Positions 21,726-32,313 of a DNA stretch of 64,000 nt are shown here, one piece after another; within the stretch, counting starts at the first letter, position 1; every line of letters begins with the position of its first letter. Source of the stretch: Sipunculus nudus (lineage: Eukaryota; Annelida; Sipuncula; Golfingiida; Sipunculidae); NCBI GenBank assembly GCA_026874595.1, contig CM049318.1, positions 28,918,956 through 28,982,955 of the forward strand, written 5' to 3'. The notes below the pieces were generated by a model. It did no database searches. It worked only from the letters and a program-made list of their open reading frames with translations, and had not been told where the DNA came from. The translations under genes were made by a program, and so were the position numbers.

Positions 21726-24304
21726 TTAGCTCAGCTGACTATAAGTCATCTGAGCTATAGTTGTGGTCCATTGTTTTCGTCCGTCCGTCCGTCCGTCTGT
21801 CCGTCCGTCTGGATGTCTGTCTGTATGTCTGTCCGTAAGACTGGCACGTTTTGACACCGTTAGACCTAAGAATCTGAAATTTGGCTACAGTTAGATGTCC
21901 CCAAAATCTCCTACCATGCCGAAAATTGGGTCAATAGGACTTCGTTCCTTCGAGATATTAAGGAAAAACCTCATTTTTTATTAAAAATCTATTTTCACAC
22001 TTCAGGACTGCCTAATATCAAAACCACTTATCTGGTTTTCTTCATATTTACCATAAATGTTCCTCTATATAGTTCCTATGTACATGCCAGATATTAAGTC
22101 AGTATTATATAATTTAAAAAAGTTATAGGCCAAAACATAATGGACTTTGTAAAAAAATCAGGAAGATATTTGGACACTTAAGACCAAAAGTGTTAAAGGT
22201 AGGGACTTTTTTCCAGTAATACAAATTTAATTAATCAAAATTTAATTGTATACCAAAAATTAGATCAAAATCTGTTACATTTTTTTAAATATTGGCAAAA
22301 AATATAAAATTGGTACCTTAAATTTTGCCCAACTTTGGCCATGGCACATTTTTTTCCTGTAAGTACTGTGGATTTAATTTTCACAGCATGTATACATAAG
22401 GATTTAGTCTGTTCAAATCTGAAATTTGAAAATAAAAGCTGCAAAATTAGGCTAGTTATTGAATTTTTTTTGGAGGCTCTTGTTGTATTCCCTTACATTG
22501 TCAAGCAGTCCACTTTGATGACTGTAGGTCATTCAGTGCACATCTCTATGCTCCCCAGGCTGTTGGCAAAATCTGCTACCATACCGAAAATTGGGTCATT
22601 AGGACTTTGTTCCTTCGAGATATTAAGGAAAAAAAACTCTGTTTTCCATAAAAAAAGCCATTGTTACACTTCAAGGCTGCCTAATATAAAAACCACTGAT
22701 CTGTTTTTGATCGTATTTAGTATTCATATTCTTTTATACATTTTCTATGAACATACCAAAAATTAGGTCAGTATTGGGTATTATTTTGAAGTTATGGGCC
22801 AAAACATAATGCATTTTTTTAAAAAATCAGGAAATATATTTACTCACCTAATATGAGAATTGCTGAACCTAGAGACTTTTTTTTCAGGAATATAACTTTA
22901 TTTAATCAAGATTCAATTGTTTACCCAAAATTAGATCTGAATTTTGCAAATTTTTCAAGTTATTAGCATAAATAAAATATCAATACCTTAAATTTTGTCC
23001 AATTTTGGCACTGTTGATTTAATTTTCACAGCATATATACATAAGGATTTAATCTTTTAAAATCTGAAATTTCAAAGAAATTGATTGGAAAGAATAGCTT
23101 TTATTCATGTTTTCATACACCATGTCAAGTGTTGTTTACATCAAGCCAACCTAGACCCAATATGAGCTACACTCTGGATATATGATGATTACAACTTTTG
23201 CAACAATTCTAATATTTTAACTTATAGTTTGTTTTTTACTCTGTATATATAATGATTGCAACTTTTGCAACAATTCTAATATTTTAACTTATATTTTCAG
23301 ATTTTTTTATTAAAAATTTATAAAATCTGTAAATAAAAAAATGATTCAGATAAAAACTTCTTAATGGAAAAAGTGGATATGCTTAAAAAAAATAGGCTTA
23401 TATATAAACTTAAATGCATTATTCCCTTGAAAGTGAAATAAAGGTATTAGTCCATTCTGTCCACTTGCCTGTCCATCTGTAAATTTTCATATGCATTACA
23501 GTATCTCAAAACTTTTACTGTTTTTCTTCATGACAGTCTTGTCAGAGTATTAGTTGCAATCATATATTTAGAACTTTACTATAACCAAGTAGGAGGGCCC
23601 CTTTCCTCTTAGCTTTTCATATTCTTATATAAATGAAAAACATTACAATAGAATATTTCTACATCCACCTTCGTGCTGCCCTCACTTTTCCCTTCTCCGA
23701 ACTCCATCCCAAAGTCAGCCTCAGTAAGCAAGAACAAGATGAATCAGATATATTCATACTTTAATATTTTGTATAACTATTTGTCCATAGGTACCTATGT
23801 ACATGCCAGAAATTATGTCAATATTGTGTAATATGTAGACATAGTGGGCATCACAATAATGTACCTTGTCAAGACTAAAGAGATATTGTGTCATACAGTC
23901 ACATATTCATAAATCACTTCATCAGCATAGTTAATCATAACATCATATCTGTCAAATTGAATGCTTGCAGACTACCATACACTTTAGATCCTTCAACAAA
24001 TAGCCTTATCATCATTCTACTACTGCTTATTACTGCTGTCACTGCATTCATATTTGCTCAAATATATCACAATTTTCAACCCCTCCTAAATAAATAAAAA
24101 ATGAACCACTTTATTTGACTCTATTAATCAATCAGTCAGGTAATTTCATTTATCATTTACTCACATATTACATTACATTCCTTTATAATAGCCCAACATG
24201 TACATGATATTCATAAGCTTTATCGACTCGATATAGTATCACAGTGGAGAAACATTTATAGTCCAATCACGATCAGCTGAGCGCCGTGACCCATGGGTCC
24301 CTTG
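21726..24304 (+). mobile_element. Family G element, 2.6 kb
   Basis: It starts TTAGCTCAGCTGAC with a long GTCC/GTCT tract (21779-21836) and ends GTGACCCATGGGTCCCTTG. The start motif GCTCAGCTGA recurs inverted near the end as TCAGCTGAGC. It is very similar to the copy at 32425-35538, including a 69-codon open frame at 23888-24097. That frame differs from its sister (35124) mainly by replacement changes, so it is not under evident coding constraint. Confidence 0.75.
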
Positions 24305-24545
24305 TATTAAATCTGGAGACTGTTGTTAAGGATTTATATACGCTGACACAACAGCCGTCTGTGTACAACACATGGAGAGAGAGAATTTGTACATAAATAT
24401 GGAGGATAAATAATTATACATTTCTTCATTTTGAGACTATATGATTTAAGGAGGACATTTTTGAAAAAAAAACTGGGAAGATTTACAACTTGAATTACTG
24501 AAATTAAAGTTTGTTATTAAAAAATTTTTTTTTTCCTTTCTGTTT

Positions 24546-25970
24546 TTAGCTCAGCTGACTATAAGTCATCTGAGCTTTAGTCGTAGGCCATTGTCTGTCG
24601 TCCGTCCGTCCGTCCGTAGATGTGGCACATTTTAAAACCTTAAGACCTAGGAATCCAAAATTCAGCATAATGTTAGATGTCCCAAAGATCTCCTACCAAG
24701 CGGAAAACTGGGTCTTTGCAACTTCGTTCCTTTGAGAAATTAAGGAAAAACCTCAATTTTTTATTAAAAACCTATTTTCACACTTCAGGACTGCCCAATA
24801 TCAAAACCACTCATCTGTTTTTTATCATATTTACCATATATATTCTTCTATATAGTTCCTATGTACATGCCAGAAAATATGTCTGTATTGTATAATTTAA
24901 AAAAGTTATGGGCCCAAATATAATGCAATTTGTAAATATTAGGAAAGTTATTTGATCACTGAACACAAAACATGTTAAAGCATAATCACTGAAGACCAAA
25001 AGTGTTTAAGGTAGGGACTTTTTTTCAGTAATACAATTTTAATTAATCAAAATTAAATTGTATACCAAAAAATAGATCAAAATCTGATAAATTTTTTTAA
25101 ATATTGGCAAAAATATAAAATTGGTACCTTAAATTTTGCCCAAGTTTGACCTTGGCACCTTTTTTTCTTGTAACTGCTGAGGATTAAATTTTCGAAGCAT
25201 GTTTTTGTTACCATTTCAACTGTTAACACCATAAAACTTGAAACCATTTGATCAAAAACTGTAGATTTTATTCAAGTTTTTAAGCACCATGTCACATATT
25301 GTTTACATCAAGCTAGTGTTATGCAGTTTGCTAGAGCTCAGCTCCCGAGCTTCAGCTCTAAGTTCCTCAAATTTGGCATACATTTAGATGTCTCCAAAAT
25401 CCCCTACCATGCATGCCAAGAATTTGATCATTAGAACTTAATCCCTTCGAGATTTTAATGATAAACTTCATTTCCATTAAAAACCAATTGTTACACTAAG
25501 ATTACCTAATATCGAAACCACTGATCTGACTTTGATCATGTATAATATACATATTTTTCTATACATTAGCTATGCACATACCAGAAATGATGTCAGTATT
25601 GCGTAATTGTTTTAATTTATGGGCCCAAACATAATGCACTATGTAAAAAATCAAGAAATATGTTTACTCCCTTAACAAGGGGATTGCTGAAGCTAGAGAT
25701 GTTTTTGCCAGAGATGTAACATTATTTAATAAAGATTCAATTGAATACCCAAAATTAGTTCTGAATTTGCCAAATTTTATATGTTATTAGTATAAATATA
25801 AAATTAGTACCTTAAATTTTTCCCAACTTTGACAATGGCACATTTGTTTCCTGTGAGCACTGTTGACATAATTTTCATATCATGCACACAAGGATTTTAG
25901 CTTTTTAGTTTAGAAAGCTGAAAGAAATTGGCCAAAAATTGTAGCTTTTATTAATGTTTTTATAAGACCA
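24546..25970 (+). mobile_element. Family G element, 3'-truncated
   Basis: It starts TTAGCTCAGCTGAC with a GTCC tract and follows the 21726 copy through the AAAACCACTCATCTG and GGTAGGGACTTTTT phrases. A second internal unit begins near 25330. No GACCCATGGGTC terminus is found, so the 3' end is lost or diverged; the right limit is approximate. Confidence 0.6.
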
Positions 25971-26840
25971 TGTCAGACCTTGGCTCTTTCTACAGCCCCT
26001 CTTGAGTCACCTGTATGTTGACCTTGTTGAACTTTCAGCAAATTATGCATGCTTGAGGCGAGCCATACACTTGGGCAGCCAGGCAGCTTATGGCCAGCCA
26101 CAGTTGATCCAGGTGTCCAACCCAACTCATCTAGTAGTTTTAACCAACAACATAACAATTAACAATTAATTAATAATTTTTTATTGGTTTTTAATAACAA
26201 ATTAAAGAAAAATAGAAAAGGAATTTGTTAGTTCACAATAACAGGAAATCAACTTGCAGTTACTGATGATATAAGAATCTTGTATCGATGGATAGAATGT
26301 GACGTATTCCAAATAACAACATGCAGTCACCTATGGTATTTTTCAGTTCAATTTTAAAGATAAAAAAGTAAATCATATTATTCATTACTAATCATTAGGG
26401 ATCATACGAAGGAAATTAATGACAGACAAAGATGCAGTTGATATTATTAATCTAGATTCCTACTGTGTCTAGTGTGTACATTGATGTAAAATTAGTCCAA
26501 AATGAATATATTACATTTATTTTTTTAATATAAATTAAAGCAATAAAACCAGGTACTTATGATCATTATTTAAATGTGTAAATTTTGTATATTCTGGATT
26601 CTCAACATCATTGTTTGGCTAGAACTACTAGACATGGTGTGAATGCTTTGCAAATGTATTTGAATACGAATATGAATATGTACTGCATTAAAAAATTTAA
26701 TTGCATAAGAATGGGAATTCAGGTAAAAATGAAAGTATTTGAATACCAGTGCAGATACCTTTAAAATGTTTCCATGAATGCATTCATGAATATATTCTAT
26801 AATATTATTTTAATAATCATTTAAAATGGGGTCATGACCT
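25971..26840. other. Intron 6 sequence, nothing recognised
   Basis: Very AT-rich sequence with no repeat assignment. Includes GAATAYGAATATG-type short repeats near 26660-26780. Confidence 0.4.
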
Positions 26841-27970
26841 ATGCTAGGAGAGTGACCTTGACCTTGAATAGGTCCATTTTTGCTGAAAATAACACAAATT
26901 CTTAAATATCTCAAGTAAGCTTGCATGGACTGGTCCAAAACTCAAGGTGACCGAAGATCTTTGATAGCTTTGTGATATACCGGAAACTGGTGGCGCCACC
27001 TATTATCCTAATACCCCCATAATTGCCACTTGACAGTACTGTTAGCATTATAAGTCAAAAACTAATGGACAGATTTCTTTATATTATGCACATGTAGAGA
27101 GATGGGTTATGGGATGAGGTCTATTTACATTTGGGTCATGACCTTTACCATGAGAGTGGCCTTTACCTTTAATGTGTCTATATTTGGTGAAAATCACACA
27201 CCTCTTATGATATCTCCAGTGTTGATATGGATATCAAACGTGACTTATGTATGGCCCACCACTAAAGGAAGAACCCTATAGGTTCTAGGGTCACCAGGTC
27301 AAAGATCAAGGTCACTGGACTCTTAAAAGGTAGTGTGGATGCATTTTAAGCCAAACTTTCATCCAAGGTCTTCCATCTTGAATATATAGCTCACTTGCCA
27401 ATAGTGGATGATCCACATCAATTTTGGGGTCACAAGCTCAAAGGTCAAGGCCACAGGAGCTATCTGTCAAAAAATTTAGTTTCTGGATGATATTTCCTGC
27501 TTTTATTGATGTATTGATTTCAAACTTGACTTATATATGTCCCATTGAAAAAGCAAGACTCAAATTGATTTTAGGGTCATGAGGTCAAAGGTCAAGGTCA
27601 CAGGACACATCTTTAAAAAGATTGTGGATGCATTTTCAGCCAAACATTTCATCTCAGACATTTCATCTTGCATATACAGTTCCCCTGCCAATAGAGGAAG
27701 ACGCCTGTCAGTGGTGAGGTAACAAGGTCAAAGGTGAAGGTCACAGGAGCCATCTGTCCAAAAATTAGTTCCCGAGATGATAATTCAAGCTTTGATTAAT
27801 ATATGGATTTAAAACCTGACTTATATGTGGCCCATCAATAAATCTAGACCTCTATTGATTTATATATAAAAGTGGATGATCAATATCAATTTTGGGGTCA
27901 CAAGGGCAAAAGTCAAGGCCACAGGAGCCATCTGTCAAAAATTTTGTTTCTGGATTATAATTCCTGCTTT
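26841..27970. repeat. AGGTCA-rich tandem repeats (family G-type core)
   Basis: Units of roughly 140-290 bp contain AGGTCAAAGGTCAAGGTCAC or close variants near 27297, 27435, 27583 and 27727, with a GGTGGCGCCACC palindrome near 26990. The block resembles 2490-3600 and 7064-7568. It continues beyond an element I insertion at 29620-29760. Confidence 0.6.
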
Positions 27971-29619
27971 TGTCCGTCATTCCGTCCTTCCGTCCTTCTG
28001 TCATTCCAAAATCAAACAGTTGTACGGACTTTTTTTCGCAATGCCTGCAGATATTGGCCTGATTTTTGGTGTGTGGGCAAATATAGACCAGTTACAGATC
28101 GAGTTCGCGTTCTGTCCCGGTTGACCTACTTTTGACCGTTTTACGGCTCCTAAACTTTCATGAAAAATAGAAATATTCATGACAGATACACATGTACGGA
28201 CTTTTTTTCGCAATGGCTGCAGATATTGGCCTGATTTTTTTTGTGTGAGCAGATATAGACCAGTTACAGATTAAGTTTGTGTTTCGTCCTGGTTGACCTC
28301 CTTTTGACCGTTTTACGGCTCCTAAACTTAGAAAATTTCATGAAAAATATGAAATTTCATGACAAATACACACGTACAGACTTTTTTTCGCAGTGCCTGC
28401 AGATATTGGCCTGATTTTTGGTGTGTGGACAGATATAGACCAGTTACAGATAGAGTTCGCGTTTCGTCCCGGTTGAACTTCTTTTGACCGTTGTACAAAC
28501 ATAGAAAATTTCATGAAAAAATAGAAATATTCATGAAAGATACACATGTACAGACTTTTTTTCGCAATGCCTGCAGATATTGGCCTGATTTTTGGTGTGT
28601 GGGCAGATATAGACCAGTTACAGATCGAGTTGCGTTTCGTCCTGGTTGACCTACTTTTGACCGTTTTACGGCTCCTGAACATAGAAAATTTCATGAAAAA
28701 TATGAAATATCATGACAAATACACATGTACGGACTTTTTTTCGCAATGCCTGCAGATATTGGCCTGATTTTTGTTGTGTGGCCAGATATTGACCAGTTAC
28801 AGATTGAGTTCCCATTTCGTCCTGGTTGACCTACTTTTGACTGTTTTACGGCTCCTGAACATAGAAAATTTCATGTAAAATATAAATTTTCATGACAAAT
28901 ACACTTGTACAGACTTTTCTTCACAATACCTGCAGATATTGGCCTGATTTTTGGTGTGTGGGCAGATAATGACCAGTTACAGATCAAGTTCACGTTTTGT
29001 CCCAGTTGACCTATTTTTGACCGTTTGACGGTGCTCTAACATAGAAAAATTTCATAAAAAGGTGCATATGTATGGACCTTTTATCGCAGTGCTTGCAGAT
29101 ACGGGCCTGATTTTTGGTGTTTAAGCAGATAATGACCAGTTACAGATCGAGTTCTTGTTTTCTCTCAGTTGACCTACTTTTGACCATTTGACTGCTCCTG
29201 AACATAGAAAGTTTCATGAAAAATATAAATTTTCATAACAAATGCATATGTACTGACTTTTTTTCATCAATGCCTGCAGATACCACCCTGATTTTTTATG
29301 TGTGGGCAGATAATGACAGTTACAGATCAAGTTCACGTTTCATCCCGGTTGACCTACTTTTGATTGTTTTACGGCTCCTAAACATAGAAAATTTCATGAA
29401 AGACAGAAATTTTTATGGAAAATGCACATGTATGGACTTTTTTTCACAATGCCTGCATATACTGGCATGATTTTTGGTGTGTTGCTTGATAATGACCCGT
29501 TACAGATCGAGTTTGCATTTTGCCCTTGTTGTCCTGAACTTAAAAAAAATTTTCAAAATTTTACAAATGTTTCTAATTTGCCCAAGGCGGGGGCATTCGT
29601 GTCGTTCCGACACATCTAG
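27971..29619 (+). mobile_element. Helitron-like element I with a 178-bp tandem array
   Basis: The 3' end is GTGTCGTTCCGACACATCTAG: a perfect 6-bp stem with a 3-nt loop, two bases, then CTAG followed by T. This matches the canonical Helitron terminus. The interior is about nine copies of a unit of about 178 bp beginning near TGTACGGACTTTTTTTCGCA (28021, 28193, 28375, 28548, 28728, 28907 and on), more diverged toward the 3' end. The flanks join to a sequence like that at 27496-27520, consistent with insertion without target duplication. No replicase or helicase gene is present, so it is non-autonomous. Confidence 0.75.
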
Positions 29620-29760
29620 TTGATGTATATAGATTTCAAACTTGACTTATATATGTCCCGTTGAAAAAGAAACTGATTTTGGGGTCATGAGATCAAAGAT
29701 CAAGATCACAGGACCAACATCTTCAAAAAGATTGTGGATTGATAGATGGAAGAAACTAAT
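29620..29760. repeat. AGGTCA-type repeat resuming after element I
   Basis: The sequence TTGATGTATATAGATTTCAA and what follows continues the repeat interrupted at 27970; compare 27509-27560. Confidence 0.55.
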
Positions 29761-30600
29761 TGTTGCCAAGTGTCGGTATATGCTGCTAAAAATGGGGGCC
29801 TATTCTTAAAGGGGGGGGGGGGTGGCGTACTATGTCTTGGGATACTCTGGCACCTGCAGTGCCAAGAAATGTCTATTTATTCTACCCATTTTGATGAAAA
29901 AAATCTTATGAATATGTAAGCTTGAAAAAGCATTGTATCCAAAGTCTTTTAGTATGTGTAAATAGATTAAGCAACAGGCCAAGATTGTCTGTATCTATTA
30001 ATAGCCTGGCAGACTGCCAAATATTTCAGATTTGGCAACAGGCCAAAGGTCAGTCTGGATCTATTTATATCTTTGGTAGACTGCCAACTGTATCAGATTA
30101 GGCAACAGGTCAAGGTTAACTTAGTATAGCAAGGTACAGGTCAAGTTCACTTTGCACCGCAATTTGCTGTGGTTCACTTGGCGCAACTGCCCAACCTCAC
30201 CTGAACTTAGTCAGCCAAGTAGACCTAACTCAAGAGAAGTTTGATGTATTGGCCTGACATTTTGACAAGTCCATGCATCTTTGATGGCTTTCTCAAGACT
30301 GGTGTCACCTCCTACAGTGACTTTTGCAAAGTGTATGTACATGCATATTTCTCAGGAGGGATTTGATATATCAGCCTGAAATTCTATGAAATTTATCAAT
30401 ACATATGGGATAGCTTCCTTTTGTGCTCCCATTTGCCAGTATTTCTGCAGTGACGTTTGTGTAATTGGTGCTTGTACTTTGGTTTAAAAAAATGTACTTG
30501 CATTGTACATATTCATGTCACACATGTAATTGAAAAGTAATGGTCCAGCATGGAAGAATTATACCTGAGGTATATCCAATTTCATTTAAAAACTTTTAAT
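29761..30600 (+). mobile_element. Family D 3'-region remnant
   Basis: The GAATATGTAAGCTTGAAAAAG, CAACAGGTCAAG and TGGTCCAGCATGGAAG phrases follow the order seen at 16860-18440 and 53640-54870, but neither D terminus is present. A run of 13 G lies at about 29810-29822. It also lacks the AATCATTTTTGTG stretch hit by insertions elsewhere. Confidence 0.55.
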
Positions 30601-30785
30601 TGTTGTGACTATTTATCCTGCACCAGTGTCTTTTTGTTCTTTTCTTGACTTAATATCTTATGTTCTTTTTGTAAGTATAATTAATGGTACTCAGTCCTTT
30701 AAAAATAAAATGATTTCATGTTGTGTCATGCCTTTACTTTCATAAGTTTCCATATATCTTTCCTGTTTCTTTCTCCATATTTTAG

Positions 30786-31629
30786 GTTGGTGTACCATAT
30801 GGAGAGAGTGGTGAAAGCTCTGGTCTGCATCCTTATAAGAAGTTGACATCTATCAAAGAGATGGCAGTAGCTGTTATCGAAACTGCAAGAAAAGAAAACA
30901 GCCTGGACAAGTTGAAACCAGTTAGTGTTGCAATAATTGACACTGGTTTGAACTTTGATCATCCAGAGGTGAGGCCATTTCATGACAGGATAAAGTTTAA
31001 GAAAAACTTGTTTGATGGCTCAGATAACGTGGAAGATGTAAATGGTCATGGGACCTTCATTTTTGGAGTATTTGCGGAGTCCTTCAAGACAATTCATGAA
31101 AGTATTGAATTTTTTATTATAAAAGCCTTTGAAGATAATGGGAGTTTCACAGAAAAGTTATTAGAAATGGCATCCAAGGAGGTGTTAAATTTGCATCAAG
31201 TGGATATAGTATGTATCGCTGGTGGCTTTCAAGGCGAGCCCAGCAAAGACAGTGTAGTTGGGGCAGTCAGTCAACTATGTCTGTGTAAAACTGTAATTGC
31301 TGCTGCGTCAAATGAAGGAAACCTAGAGACCGACAAGATTGCTTACCCAGGCAGAGTTTCCATTGCCGTTGGCAGTATGGATCACAATGGCTGTCAAAGT
31401 GGATTCAGCCCCCAAGGCCAAGGACTGTTTTGTCTTGGCTTTGGTCAAGATATAAGATCAATTAACGCTAAGTTCCAAACAGATAGTGTTCCCCAGGGAG
31501 GTGATGGTGATCATGATCGTGATCGGATAAAGCAATTACGCTTTACAGTCGAGAAGGGCACTTCCTATGCCACGGCATGGGTGGCAGTTATTGCAGCACT
31601 GTGTCTGTATAATAAGCAGGCTTTTCCAG
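30786..31629 (+). CDS. Exon 7: subtilisin-like (S8) serine protease domain
   Basis: This single 844-nt exon (phase 0 in, phase 1 out) encodes about 281 residues of a peptidase S8 domain. The catalytic Asp is in AIIDTGLNFDHPE (codon 30939), His in DVNGHGTFIFG (31047), Ser in EKGTSYATAW (31563), and the oxyanion Asn in AAASNEGN (31311). The usual Gly before that Asn is Ser, and the Pro of the GTSxAxP motif is Trp here. No signal peptide or S8 propeptide is visible in the exon, so unless upstream exons add them the enzyme would not be a classic secreted subtilisin. Acceptor: CATATTTTAG|GTTGGT; donor: TTTCCAG|GTGAGC. Substrate unknown. Confidence 0.92.
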
Positions 31630-32016
31630 GTGAGCAGTATTCTTGTTTCTTGTGCACAAAATTATTTGACAATCAGCAAGCTATAAAGGTGATGAAACAA
31701 TTTAGATAATAATAATAGTACACTCCTCACACAGTGGTTATACACTGGTCATTCCAGACATCCTCTCATGTAACTACTATTTTGTATAGCAAGACTTTCT
31801 CAGCTTGAATATTAGGATGCACACAGGCCAAAGAATTGTAATCAGAAAAATTAGAAGGTGGTATCCAGCTCCAGATTTTAAACATGTAACACTTACCTGC
31901 TCTCACTGGTCTAATAACATTGTTTCTGGCACAGGGCCAAGAATCAAACCAGCGAGATTAGGTGTCTAAATCATCTTCTGTGGGATTGGTGTGCATACAG
32001 ATAAAGCAAATAGTTT
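31630..32016. other. Intron 7, 5' part: nothing recognised
   Basis: AT-rich intron start. A segment near 31870-31940 resembles 13245-13310 (the AAACATGTAACAC phrase), so an old dispersed repeat is likely. No gene. Confidence 0.4.
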
Positions 32017-32313
32017 TTAGCTCAGCTGAAAGTCAGCAAGTTTTAGTGATGAGTTTTCAATTATCATCTCTCTGTCCCAGTGGCTTGTCAGTCGTCCGTG
32101 TGTCTGGTCAACTGGGCCTCCACTAACAAGGCACAAATTATAACTGCTGACACTAAAAACTACTAACTCGAAGTCTATGGAGGTTAACAAAAAATGTCTG
32201 AGGATACCCAAAATAAGTCACTGTGACATATGTCTTCCATGCTATGGGGCTTGTTTGTACCCCTCAAATTATTCAAAATTTTATCAAAAAACCTCCAGTA
32301 TCTCAAGTGATAA
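32017..32313 (+). mobile_element. Family G 5' fragment
   Basis: It begins TTAGCTCAGCTGAAAG and shows the GGCACAAATTATAACTGCTG unit, then is cut where a family A start (TTCTATCCCCAAAAACAG) begins at about 32314. Confidence 0.55.

Noticed and set aside
22335-22766. 143-codon + frame in a G element
   Set aside because: The sister copy at 33157 is frameshifted relative to it by internal deletions, so no coding constraint is apparent.
28021-28694. Overlapping frames of 60-118 codons on both strands
   Set aside because: They repeat with the 178-bp unit of element I and reflect the array, not a gene.
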